Shown: one piece after another, positions 24,762 to 33,012 of the stretch
Layout of the letters: each line of letters starts with the position of its first letter
Position numbering within the stretch: position 1 is the stretch's first letter
Origin: Gemmatimonadota bacterium
GTDB lineage: Bacteria > Gemmatimonadota > Gemmatimonadetes > Gemmatimonadales > GWC2-71-9
Reading direction: 5' to 3'
DNA length: 60,173 bases
Assembly (NCBI GenBank): GCA_003220935.1
Contig: QHTT01000078.1
Location: 1-60,173 of the forward strand
Made by a program: the position numbers and the translations under genes
Notes under the pieces: generated by a model
The model's database searches: none
What the model was told of the DNA's origin: nothing
What the model saw: the letters and a program-made list of their open reading frames with translations, nothing else

Positions 24762-26961
24762 TCATCCGAAGGCAATCGTCAGGGGCTCCCCGACGCTGCC
24801 TTCCCCCGCCGCGCGTCCGTCGATGCGCACGCGGAACCGGGCGCCGTCCACCGCCACCGCCACGTCGCGCCCCGCCACCCGCACGCCCGCGAGCGCGGCG
24901 CGCGTGATGCCGAGGGGGAGCGGCCAGACGGTGAGGCCCCGCGGGCCGTCCGGCAGCACGCCCATCACGTGGGACACGATCAGATCGTTCACCCAAGAGT
25001 GCAGGTAATCGTCGATGCCCCGGTAGACACTCGGCCGGCCGGTGTGGGGGTGATAATGCTCGAAGCAGTTCGGCCGGTCGGGATCGCCGGCGAAGGTCAT
25101 CATCCGGGCGAACTGCCGGATCAGCTGCCCCAGCTGCCCCGCCCATTCGGCCTGGTGGAGTCGCACGATTCCACTCGGCGTCCGGGTTGAAGAGTGGGTC
25201 GTCCACGCTCGAGGAGGGGACGGGGTACTCGGTCCAAAACTCGGCGGGCTCGAACAGGTGACGCTCGAGCCCCGCGATGTGCCGCGTGTCGGCGAGATCG
25301 GTCCCGTACGGATAGAAGCACACGGCCGCCTTCACGCTCGTCGGCCGCGCCGTCCGCGGGTTCACGTCGAAGAACATCTCGGCCGCCGGGTCCCACATCT
25401 TGTCGAGGACGGCGCGTCCCGTGCGGGTCGCGGCCTCGCGCCAGCGGCCCACGTCCGCCACGCTCACACGCTCGGCGAGCCGCTCGAGCGCGCGCAGCAG
25501 CCGGTAAGCGTAGACGGTGACGTCCACCCCCTTGAGACGGATGCGGCTCTCCCACCCCACGCGGTCTGCCTCGGGATCGACTGCCTGATAGCGGGACATG
25601 TACTCCTGGCCGGTCTCGAACTGGTTCACCACATCGATCATCCCAGTGTGGTCGGCGTCGCGGGTCCGGAGCAGCCAAGCGGCATAGCGCACGAGGGCGG
25701 GATACACTTCGGCCTCGAAGGACGGATCCGGATGCACCGCCTCGAGCGCGTCCAACGCACCGCCCCAGTCGGCGTGATAGAAGTCCGTCCCCCTCAGATG
25801 ATCGACGTAGACGCGCCCGGGGAGCGAGCCGTCGGGGTTCTGGTGCGCGAGAAACGTCCGCAGCACGCCACGGGCCCAGTCGCTATTGGCGAGCCAGCGC
25901 AGCTCCCGCACGTGGCACTGGGCGCTGTAGGTGATCGGTACGTGGAAGTAGCCGATCCCCTCGCACACAGTGGGATGCGCGTAGTTACCGATTCCACCGG
26001 CGATCGCGTTGAGCCGCAGGCCGTACCAGCGGTAGCGCCAGTGGCGGTCCAGATACGCGTCGGAGCAGCGAAAGCTCGGGACAGAGGCGAAGAACTCATG
26101 CCACCTCCGCTCCGCCGCCGCGCCCGGCCGGTCGGAGGCTCGCGAGCGGTGCGGCAGTCGCGCACTCGCACGGTCAGCGTCGCCGGTCCCCTTGCCCCCA
26201 CCGCCCCCCCGACCCGCTTCGAGCGCCAGCGCAACGGATGCCGAAAAGCGCGCCGTGCCCCGGGGTGGGAGTCGGAACCGTCGCTGTAGCCCCAGATACA
26301 TGACCCCATGGGCGTCGATCCCCTCGAGGTGCAGTTGGTCGCGCAGCCGGCCGCTCCTCTGCCACCGATCGTAAAACGGCGTCAGATCGAACCGCGGGGG
26401 TAGCGCGGGCGCCGACGGCTCCGAGCGGTAGGCGCCGAACGACTGTGCGGAGGGATCGAGCGTGAGCCGGTGGGCAACCCGGGCGCGGTGGTCCCGCCGG
26501 TCTGTGACTTCGCGCGTGAAACGCAGCGCGTGCTTCTCGGGGTACACATCAGCAGCCGCGAGCGACGCGCCATCCACCCCCGTCCAGACTACGACGTCCA
26601 CGTTCGCGGCCCGCGCGGTGGGATTGCGCAGCTCCCACTCGGAGGCGAGCTCGCCGCCCGGCGCACTCCGGGTTTCGCACGCGCGCCAGGGCCCGAGCGC
26701 ATGATCCAGCGTCAACGCCGCCGGCGTCCAACGCCGCCGGAGACAACGCACCGGCACAGTATGTCCGTCCGTCAGGAAGGTCACCGTGAACAGCGGGCGG
26801 ATCGCGTACTGGAAGAGATGCGCCTCGTCCCAGAAGCCGGGCGCATCGAGCCACTGGGGGAACGGCGGCGCCCAAATCAGCCCGTCGCCCGCCCCCAGGT
26901 ACCACTTGTCGTCCCGCGCCCGGAAGGACGCGTGCGCGGAGGTGGGAAGCCTATGCTTCAA
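24762..26961 (-). pseudogene. MGH1/GH63-like glycoside hydrolase, deleted and frameshifted near the C-terminus
   Basis: The main frame (from about 26961 down to 25168) encodes an (alpha/alpha)6-barrel glycosidase of the MGH1/GH63-like group: YLGAGDGLIWAPPFPQWLD, GFWDEAHLFQYAIRPLFTV, LAHQNPDGSLPGRVYVDHL and ADWGGALDALEAVHPDPSFE, up to PLFNPDAEWN. There the frame is lost. The rest, in another frame (25166-24762), carries LIRQFARMMTFAGDPDRPNC and FEHYHPHTGRPSVYRGIDDY, the region expected to hold the catalytic base. About 30 residues usual at this point (the PWNGRVWPMTNSH-like stretch) are missing as well. No ATG or GTG is available; a TTG at 26961, overlapping the peroxiredoxin end, is the best start. 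An unusual Gly-rich insert lies near residue 280. Non-functional as written, or an assembly error. Confidence 0.7.
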
Positions 26962-27466
26962 GCGTCGCGATCTGCCGCAGCAGTTCGGTGTCGTCGCGCC
27001 GCTGCCCCAGCTCGGCCTCGGTGTGCTGCCAGCGGATCTGCCCGGCACGATCGATCAGGAAGTAAGCCCGCTGCGTGAAGAACTTCTCCTCGATCAGCAC
27101 GCCGTACGCCCGCGCCACGGTCCGCTTGAAATCGGACAGCAGATCGACTTTCATCGCGTACTTCGCCTTGAATTCCCTCAAGGTGGGAACGGAGTCGACG
27201 CTGATCGGCAACACGGCGGTACCCGCGCTCGCGAACCGGTCGAAGTCCTCGCTGAACGCGCACAGTTCGGCGGTGCACGTCGAGGTGAACGCCAGCGGGA
27301 AGAACGCGAGCAGCACGTTCTGCTTGCCGCGGAAGCTCGAAAGCACGACATCCGTTCCGGCCGTGCTCGGCAGCTTAAAATCCGGCGCCAGCGTTCCCTC
27401 CTCGATCGCACACGGAGACGATTCGGAACTTGCCGTGATGGAGACGCGTTGTCGGGGTAATGTCAC
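26951..27466 (-). CDS. peroxiredoxin (BCP/AhpE-like)
   Basis: About 171 residues from GTG 27466. Thioredoxin-fold peroxidase with [20 protein letters not shown] and the active site [17 protein letters not shown]: the PxxxTxxC peroxidatic cysteine (Cys64) with a second cysteine five residues later (Cys69), the spacing used as peroxidatic/resolving pair in BCP/PrxQ enzymes. It reduces peroxides in the cytosol. The start is uncertain because the family usually begins near [10 protein letters not shown], where no start codon is available; a longer frame reaching 27604 would run into the superoxide dismutase start. Divergent from sodA with 136 bases between. Confidence 0.85.
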   Translation of the reverse strand: MTLPRQRVSITASSESSPCAIEEGTLAPDFKLPSTAGTDVVLSSFRGKQNVLLAFFPLAFTSTCTAELCAFSEDFDRFASAGTAVLPISVDSVPTLREFKAKYAMKVDLLSDFKRTVARAYGVLIEEKFFTQRAYFLIDRAGQIRWQHTEAELGQRRDDTELLRQIATLEA

Positions 27467-27602
27467 AAGCCACGCTGGGCGGGGCAACCCTGTGCGCCTG
27501 GCGGGTTTGAATTCACGCGACCGCGCGTGCAGCTTTAGGTCGGTCGCACCCGAGTCGAAACAGGAGCAGATGTCCGGGACACTTACCTCCACGGAGAAGG
27601 TC

Positions 27603-28223
27603 ATGGCGCACTCCCTGCCTGCGCTGCCCTACGATTTTTCCGCGCTCGAGCCGCACATCGACACCCAGACGATGCAGATTCACCACGGCAAGCATCACCA
27701 GGCGTACGTCAACAACTTGAACGCAGCGCTCGACAAGCACGCCGAGCTGCACAAGAAGAGCCTCGAACAGCTGCTGCGCGGCATCAACACCATCCCCGAC
27801 GACATCCGCATCGCCGTCCGGAACAATGCCGGCGGACATCACAACCACTCGCTGTTCTGGACGATCATGGCGCCCGCCGGCAAAGCCGGCGGCGGTGAAC
27901 CAGCCGGGGCTTTGGCCGACGCGATCAAGAAGACGTTCGGAGATTTCCCCAAGTTCAAAGAGCTGCTCGCCGGCGCCGGGACGAGCCGGTTCGGGAGCGG
28001 CTGGGCCTGGCTCGCCCTCGCCGACGGAAAGCTCGAGATCTTCAGCACGGCGAATCAGGACAGCCCGCTCATGGATGGCAAGGTGCCCGTGCTCGGGCTG
28101 GACGTGTGGGAACATGCGTACTACTTGAAATACCAGAATCGGCGGCCGGACTACATCGCGGCGTGGTGGAACGTGGTCAACTGGCCTGAAGTGGGAAAAC
28201 GCTTCGAAGCGGCGAGGAAATAG
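27603..28223 (+). CDS. sodA: superoxide dismutase, Mn/Fe type
   Basis: 206 residues of normal length. Metal ligands: His27 in [12 protein letters not shown], His82 in [10 protein letters not shown], and Asp/His in [19 protein letters not shown]. The [10 protein letters not shown] form is more usual in Mn enzymes, but metal choice is not certain. ATG 27603 has GGAGAAGG just upstream. It detoxifies superoxide in the cytosol; the peroxiredoxin divergently transcribed from the same 136-base gap would remove the peroxide it makes, so a shared stress promoter is plausible. Confidence 0.96.
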   Translation: MAHSLPALPYDFSALEPHIDTQTMQIHHGKHHQAYVNNLNAALDKHAELHKKSLEQLLRGINTIPDDIRIAVRNNAGGHHNHSLFWTIMAPAGKAGGGEPAGALADAIKKTFGDFPKFKELLAGAGTSRFGSGWAWLALADGKLEIFSTANQDSPLMDGKVPVLGLDVWEHAYYLKYQNRRPDYIAAWWNVVNWPEVGKRFEAARK

Positions 28224-28232
28224 AGGGCGACC

Positions 28233-28299
28233 AAGGGCAGCGCGGGGCTCCCTGCGCGACAAAAATACGCAGTCGCTCCGGGAGCCCCCCGCTGCCCTT
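28233..28299. terminator. large hairpin between convergent genes after sodA
   Basis: Two 19-base arms (28233-28251 and 28281-28299) pair with one mismatch across a 29-base loop. It sits between sodA and the convergent repeat-protein gene, the right place for a two-way terminator, but has no T run. The GGGCAG-rich arms may belong to the dispersed repeats seen elsewhere in the window. Confidence 0.5.
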
Positions 28300-28309
28300 G
28301 TCCGAGCGC

Positions 28310-29419
28310 CTACAGGTGCGCGTTCAGAACGGGAAGGATCCGGAAGATCCCGCGATTGTTTTTCGCCCTGTTCAGCACTCCCAGCTGAACGCCTTTCAGC
28401 ACGTAGGCCGAGTTGTAGATCCCGATGGCGACTCCACGCTGCAGTCCTCTCACCCGATTGTAAGCGCTCAGAGATAGCCCCTCGAGCTCTCGCGTCTCCA
28501 GGTACAGGCCCGCGATGTTCAACCCGGCAACGCGCGGGCTCTCGACACGGTACCCTGCGAGCGCGAGCCCAGTGATCTCCCGATCCGCCACGACGGCCAG
28601 GCCGGCCAGCCCGGCACCCGCGAGCCGGCCATTGGTGACGACCGCTAGCCCCCCGAACGCGAAGCCTGTGATCGAGCCGTTGGCGACGGTCGCGAGGCCG
28701 CCGGCACCCACGCCCCGCAGATCTCCGTTCGCCACTGTGGCGAGGCCGCTCAGCGCAATGCCGGAGAGGTCACGGTTCACGACCGTGCCGAGCCCCGAGA
28801 TCGCGACGCCCGTCAGATCGCGGTCGGCGACGGTGCCGAGCCCACCGACTCCGATCCCGGTCAGGCTGCCGTTCGCCACTGTGCCAAGGCCGCCGAGCGC
28901 GAATCCGCGGATCTCTCCGTTTGCGACCAGGCCGAGGCCCCCGATGCCCAGGCCCTCGAGAGAGCCGTTCGACACGACCCCGAGCCCCCCGACGCTGATC
29001 CAGCGCAGCCGCCGTTCCCCCACCACACCACCCAGACCCACGCCGATCCCGCTCACCTCCTCCGACCCGGGCAGCAGGCCCACCTGTAGTCCGTTTACTG
29101 TCCCGGTGAGCGGCTCGCGCGGCTTCCACAGTGTGACGTTGACCCCGTTGACCCGCTCCAGCTCCGCATCCTGCACGTTGAGGCGGATGCCGTTCACGCG
29201 AGGCGCGTTGCCGAAGCTGAGGCCGTTGTCGTGGATGGTGAGGCCGATGTGGAAGTGGCCGTAGCGTGGCGGCGGTGTGGTGTCTTGGGCTGGTTGCTGA
29301 TCCTGGGCGGCGAGCATAGCCCCGCCCGTGAGCATAGCCCCGCCCGTGAGCATAGCCCCGCCCGTAAGGGCGGGGCGAGCCAGCAGCAGTGCGGTGCAAA
29401 CCCTCAGCAAGAGGGTCAT
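28310..29419 (-). CDS. LA_2272-type surface repeat protein
   Basis: 369 residues. The signal peptide region (MTLLLRVCTALLLARPALTG) is followed by three repeats of LTGGAM created by an 18-base DNA repeat. From about residue 120 to 290 the chain is a regular solenoid of 16-residue units of the form GGLGTVANGSLTGIGV, around ten copies. The end, GVAIGIYNSAYVLKGVQLGV followed by LNRAKNNRGIFRILPVLNAH, is the signature of the LA_2272 surface-repeat family known from Leptospira and many environmental bacteria. Probably exported to the outer membrane or surface; function unknown. It is the last of five minus-strand genes between 28.3 and 31.8 kb. Confidence 0.75.
   Translation of the reverse strand: MTLLLRVCTALLLARPALTGGAMLTGGAMLTGGAMLAAQDQQPAQDTTPPPRYGHFHIGLTIHDNGLSFGNAPRVNGIRLNVQDAELERVNGVNVTLWKPREPLTGTVNGLQVGLLPGSEEVSGIGVGLGGVVGERRLRWISVGGLGVVSNGSLEGLGIGGLGLVANGEIRGFALGGLGTVANGSLTGIGVGGLGTVADRDLTGVAISGLGTVVNRDLSGIALSGLATVANGDLRGVGAGGLATVANGSITGFAFGGLAVVTNGRLAGAGLAGLAVVADREITGLALAGYRVESPRVAGLNIAGLYLETRELEGLSLSAYNRVRGLQRGVAIGIYNSAYVLKGVQLGVLNRAKNNRGIFRILPVLNAHL
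29312..29376. repeat. three 18-base tandem repeats plus perfect hairpin inside a signal-peptide region
   Basis: GAGCATAGCCCCGCCCGT is repeated exactly three times (29312-29365). The last copy runs into a perfect nine-base stem (29355-29363 with 29368-29376) around a GTAA loop. The units are in frame and give repeated LTGGAM in the secreted repeat protein. The hairpin looks like a REP-type palindrome, part of which was then copied in tandem. Confidence 0.85.
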
Positions 29420-29471
29420 GGCAGCCTGTCCGGAAGGATCGCAGCCCTACGGCCCGCCGCGGGCCAGCGTT

Positions 29472-29723
29472 TCAGCCGTCGAGCGGCTCGACCGAGACGT
29501 CGGCCCCACCGGCGGCACTATAGCGCACCGTCACGCGCCACGGGCGGCAGCAGACCTGACAGTCCTCCACGTACTGCTGTTGGGCGCCGCCCCCTGGATC
29601 GAGACCCACCTCGCTCGCCGCTCCGCAGTGCGGGCAGACGACAAGCGCTTCCGAGTCCGCCGTGCCGTCCCCGTCGGGAAGGTCATCTTCCGCGGGATCG
29701 GGCTCGGAAGGGGTATCGATCAC
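29472..29723 (-). CDS. small CPXCG-motif zinc-ribbon-like protein
   Basis: 83 residues from GTG 29723. Two cysteine pairs, CPHCG (Cys30/Cys33) and DCQVCCRPW (Cys55/Cys58, with Cys59), separated by QQQYVEDC, match the Cys-rich CPXCG family of small proteins of unknown role. An acidic N-terminal tail precedes the domain. Probably binds zinc in the cytosol. It follows the DUF411 gene by 11 bases. Confidence 0.8.
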   Translation of the reverse strand: MIDTPSEPDPAEDDLPDGDGTADSEALVVCPHCGAASEVGLDPGGGAQQQYVEDCQVCCRPWRVTVRYSAAGGADVSVEPLDG

Positions 29724-29734
29724 GTGCTACGGCG

Positions 29735-30202
29735 TCAGCGGTGCGCGAAGACGGCGGTGCGGCCGGCCCGGTCGAAAGTCAGGATGGCGTAGCGCGCCGG
29801 CATAGGCGAGTCCATGCCCGGCGAGCCGGCGGGCATACCCGGCACGGCGACGCCCGCGAGCTCCGGGCGCTCCCGCAGCAGCCGGGCGATCACGTCCGCG
29901 GGCACATGCCCCTCGACCACGTACCCGTCGACCACCGCCGTGTGGCACGACGTGAGGTTCTTGGGAACACCGTAGCGCTCCTTGATGCCCGACAGACCGG
30001 TGGTGTCGTGGACGACGACCTGGAATCCCGTGGCGCGTACGTGCTCGACCCACTTGGCGCAGCAACCACACGTCGCGCTCTTGTAGACGGTAATCACGGC
30101 GCCGGGCGGGCGCCCTGCCCCGGCGTGCGCCAGCGGCGTGCCGCCGGAGATGAGGGCGGCGACGCCGACCGCGACAGGCATCCATGTGGTCTTAGGGAGC
30201 AC
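29735..30202 (-). CDS. DUF411-family exported metal-binding protein
   Basis: About 155 residues from GTG 30202, which gives a proper signal peptide (LPKTTWMPVAVGVAALISGG). The mature part begins ITVYKSATCGCCAKWVEHV, with the DUF411 cysteine cluster (Cys45, Cys47, Cys48), then GIKERYGVPKNLTSCHTAVV, EGHVPADVIARLL and GVAVPGMPAGSPGMDS. Family members are found with copper or other metal resistance genes and are thought to bind metal in the periplasm. An ATG at 30181 is an alternative start. Upstream of the CPXCG gene on the same strand. Confidence 0.85.
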   Translation of the reverse strand: MLPKTTWMPVAVGVAALISGGTPLAHAGAGRPPGAVITVYKSATCGCCAKWVEHVRATGFQVVVHDTTGLSGIKERYGVPKNLTSCHTAVVDGYVVEGHVPADVIARLLRERPELAGVAVPGMPAGSPGMDSPMPARYAILTFDRAGRTAVFAHR

Positions 30203-30243
30203 GGGATGTAAGGAACCCCGAAGGCGCTCGCGGGGCAAGAGGC

Positions 30244-31029
30244 CTACGCCTGGCGCGTGCCGCCGGCCAGCGCGTCGAGCACCGCGTGGTGCAGTGTCCC
30301 GTTGGAGGTTACGAGGCTGCCGGCCGAGATCGAACGTTCCCCGTTGAGACCCGTCGCGCGTCCGCCCGCTTGTTCGACGATCACCTGCAGCGCGGCGATG
30401 TCCCACGGCTTCATCACGGGATCGATGCCGATCTCCCCCGCTCCCTCGGCGACGAGCATGTGCTGATAGAAATCGCCGAAGCCGCGCGTCCGATCGACTT
30501 GCCCGATCAGCCGCCAGATCCCACCAGCGGGGCCGGCCTCGCCGGGGCCGAGGTTCCCGTGGAACAAGGTCGCCTCCCGCAGCTCGCGGATCCTCGACAC
30601 CTCGAGGCGACGCCCGTCGCGGAACGCCCCAGCGCCGCGCGCGGCGTGCCAGCGCATCCGCAGCGCGGGGGCGCTCACGACCCCGGCCGTGACTTCGCCA
30701 CGTACTTCGACCGCGAGCAGCGTCCCGAACACCGGGATGCCCCGCACGAAGTTGCGCGTGCCGTCGATAGGATCGATGATCAGCCGCGCCTCGCCCTGTC
30801 CCGGCTCCTCCACCTGCTCTTCGCCGAGCATGCCGAGCTCGGGATGCCGCGCACGCACCAACGCGCGGGCGTTCGTCTCAATCGCCTGGTCCGCCTCGGT
30901 GACGGGGGTCGCGTCAGGCTTCACCACGACGCGCAGCCCCTTCACTTGGAAGAACCGCAGGGCGATCTCGTCGGCGCGATCCGCCAGCTCGGTGAGAAAG
31001 GGCAGCCAGTCGGCGGGGGCCGGGCGCAC
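30244..31029 (-). CDS. inositol-monophosphatase-family phosphatase (possibly HisN-type histidinol-phosphatase)
   Basis: 261 residues from GTG 31029, which follows the upstream stop by two bases. The Mg2+ site motifs are present: GEEQVEE, LIIDPIDGTRNFVRG and KPWDIAALQVIVEQAGG. Related enzymes hydrolyse inositol phosphate, histidinol phosphate or 3'-phosphoadenosine phosphate; the form WDIAALQVIVEQAGGRAT is frequent in HisN-type proteins, but no his genes are nearby so the substrate is open. A longer frame upstream lies inside the neighbouring gene and looks non-coding. Confidence 0.88.
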   Translation of the reverse strand: MRPAPADWLPFLTELADRADEIALRFFQVKGLRVVVKPDATPVTEADQAIETNARALVRARHPELGMLGEEQVEEPGQGEARLIIDPIDGTRNFVRGIPVFGTLLAVEVRGEVTAGVVSAPALRMRWHAARGAGAFRDGRRLEVSRIRELREATLFHGNLGPGEAGPAGGIWRLIGQVDRTRGFGDFYQHMLVAEGAGEIGIDPVMKPWDIAALQVIVEQAGGRATGLNGERSISAGSLVTSNGTLHHAVLDALAGGTRQA

Positions 31030-31031
31030 CG

Positions 31032-31820
31032 CTAACGCCCCAGGGGAATCTCGAAGCGAGACTTGAATACGAGCCGGTTCCCCGCAGATGTCGTGCCGAA
31101 GCCGACGCCGACACTCAACTCGGAGTCGTCTCCGAGCTTCAGGTCCACGCCTGGATAAAACTGGTGCACCTGCTCGCTGCCGGGCAGCGCACTGCCGAAC
31201 AGGCCGCCCTTGCCGTAGTACTCGACGCTCAGAGTGACCACCTTGCTCACCGCCACCCCCACGCGACCACTCGGCTCGAACTCCCACTCCGCGTCCCCGC
31301 TCGTATCGTGCTCCGCGAGCGAGCGCTCGATCACCGGATTGAATTGGAGCTGCCATCGCCCGATCCGCTTTTCAAGGATCGGGCGAATCTCGAGCCCGGC
31401 AGTGCTCTCGTCGTAGGCCGCCGGCGAGAACTCCAATTCGGCGGCGAGTCCCAGATCCACCGGGAGTCGCCACGCCTCAGGCGCGCGCACGCGCGACCGC
31501 ACCCGCCAGCCGGCGTATTCTACTCCGGGGCCGGGGCGATACGCCGACAGCAGGTATGCGGTCACTTCCCAATGATCCGTGAGCCCCCTGGTCAGCTCGA
31601 GGGCGAGATGGACCTGATGCTCGGTCGGGGCGACCGAGCCGTCAAAGACCGTGGTCCCGCGGGCAGTATAGTTGAGATGTGTATCGAACTCCCACTCGCC
31701 GCGGAGAGCGGTCTCATGGCCATACACCTCGATTTCGAAGGGGTCCTGACCAGCAGCCAGAGAAATGGGACACACGGCTGCGACCAAGACGGGCGCAAGA
31801 AACCTCGCTAGTCTGTTCAC
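31032..31820 (-). CDS. putative outer-membrane beta-barrel protein
   Basis: About 262 residues from GTG 31820, with a signal peptide NRLARFLAPVLVAAVCPISL cleaved near AAGQ. The mature protein alternates strand-forming stretches: EWEFDTHLNYTARG, HLALELTRGLTDHWEVTAYL, WQLQFNPVIERSL, VVTLSVEYYGKGGLF, and ends RLVFKSRFEIPLG with a C-terminal aromatic/Arg pattern. It resembles barrel proteins often annotated as transport or heavy-metal related; the exact family is not recognised. Divergent from the peroxiredoxin gene at 31933 across a 112-base gap. Confidence 0.65.
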   Translation of the reverse strand: MNRLARFLAPVLVAAVCPISLAAGQDPFEIEVYGHETALRGEWEFDTHLNYTARGTTVFDGSVAPTEHQVHLALELTRGLTDHWEVTAYLLSAYRPGPGVEYAGWRVRSRVRAPEAWRLPVDLGLAAELEFSPAAYDESTAGLEIRPILEKRIGRWQLQFNPVIERSLAEHDTSGDAEWEFEPSGRVGVAVSKVVTLSVEYYGKGGLFGSALPGSEQVHQFYPGVDLKLGDDSELSVGVGFGTTSAGNRLVFKSRFEIPLGR

Positions 31821-31932
31821 TCTGCATGGCACCTGTCTAGGGTGGGTGAGGTTCGACGAATCCCGAATGTAGTTATCGGCTTTCTTGTCATCAAGGCTGA
31901 CTAGCTTGAGGGAAAACGAGGAATATCGGCCC

Positions 31933-32439
31933 GTGACCGAAGCGATGACTCCCGTGACAGGCGGCCCAGTTGCCCCGGGGACGCGAGCACCGGACTTCAC
32001 CATGCACAGCACCCCAGACCAGACGGTCTCGCTGCGGGACTTGCGCGGCCGGCCGGTGATTCTCGCCTTCTATCCCGCAGACTGGAGTCCGGTGTGCGGC
32101 GACCAGATGGCGCTGTACAACGAGATTCTTCCGGAGTTCCAGCGCTTCGGGGCGGAGCTCCTGGGCATCTCGGTCGACGGCGTCTGGTGCCACCTCGCGT
32201 TCGCGCAGAACCGGAGGCTGCATTTCCCACTGCTGGCGGACTTCGAGCCAAAGGGGGCCGTCGCGCGCCGCTACGGAGTCTACCGAGAAGGCGACGGCAC
32301 CTCCGAGCGGGCGCTCTTCGTGCTCGACGCCGACGGCATCGTCCGCTGGAGCTATGTCTCACCGATCGGCGTCAACCCGGGAGCGGACGGGATTCTGAGA
32401 GCGCTCGAGGCGCTCGCGACGCCGCGAGGGCGGGGGTGA
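31933..32439 (+). CDS. peroxiredoxin (AhpC/TSA family)
   Basis: 168 residues from GTG 31933, with GAGGA ten bases upstream; an ATG at 31945 is the alternative. Peroxidase motif FYPADWSPVC (PxxxSxxC) with peroxidatic Cys55; a further Cys86 (SVDGVWCHLAF) sits where most family members have serine and could be a resolving residue. LADFEPKGAVARRYGVY and ALFVLDADGIVRWSY are standard. Its stop overlaps the DsbA-like gene as GTGA, so the two are co-translated and may form a redox pair. Confidence 0.9.
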   Translation: MTEAMTPVTGGPVAPGTRAPDFTMHSTPDQTVSLRDLRGRPVILAFYPADWSPVCGDQMALYNEILPEFQRFGAELLGISVDGVWCHLAFAQNRRLHFPLLADFEPKGAVARRYGVYREGDGTSERALFVLDADGIVRWSYVSPIGVNPGADGILRALEALATPRGRG

Positions 32440-32984
32440 GCAGGCAGCGGGACGCGGCCGTGCTGGCGTTGCCGGTGGGAGAGCGGGATCACGCGCACGG
32501 TCCCGCGAACGCCCCGGTGACGCTCGTCGAGTACGGCGACTTCGAGTGCCCCCACTGTCGTCGCGCGTACCCGATCGTGAAAGAGGTGCAGAATCGCTTG
32601 GGACCACGCTTGCGGTTCGTGTTCCGCAACTTCCCCCTCACCGAGCTGCACCCGCACGCTCAGCACGCCGCCGAGGTGGCGGAGGCCGCCGGAGCGCAGG
32701 GCAGGTTCTGGGACATGCACGATCGCCTGTTCGAGCGCCAATTCGCGCTCGCGGACGACAACTTGATCGAGTACGCCACAGACCTCGGGCTCGACGCTGC
32801 GCGCGTCGCGCGGGAGCTGGCGACGCACACGTACAAGGCAAAGGTGCGCGACGACTTCATGAGCGGGGTGCGGAGCGGAGTGAACGGCACGCCTACGTTC
32901 TTCATCAACGGGGAGCGCCACGATCAAGCGTGGGACGTGGAGCCCCTCGCGGTGGCGGTGGAGGACGCCGCGCGCCATTCTTAG
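32436..32984 (+). CDS. DsbA-like thioredoxin-fold oxidoreductase
   Basis: 182 residues. Begins DHAHGPANAPVTLVEYGDFE then the active site CPHC (Cys38/Cys41), a helical insert (FWDMHDRLFERQ), and the cis-proline loop GVNGTPTFFINGE. No signal peptide, so a cytosolic member of the family, unlike typical DsbA. Start GTG 32436 is inside the peroxiredoxin stop (GTGA), suggesting that it reduces or is oxidised by that peroxidase; this is inference. Confidence 0.9.
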   Translation: MSRQRDAAVLALPVGERDHAHGPANAPVTLVEYGDFECPHCRRAYPIVKEVQNRLGPRLRFVFRNFPLTELHPHAQHAAEVAEAAGAQGRFWDMHDRLFERQFALADDNLIEYATDLGLDAARVARELATHTYKAKVRDDFMSGVRSGVNGTPTFFINGERHDQAWDVEPLAVAVEDAARHS

Positions 32985-33012
32985 CCGTCGCCTGCACCCG
33001 AGGCCGCCGCCC

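Noticed and set aside
31030..31356. N-terminal extension of the inositol-phosphatase-like protein
   Set aside because: It overlaps the barrel-protein gene and has no family similarity; the GTG at 31029 gives the usual length.
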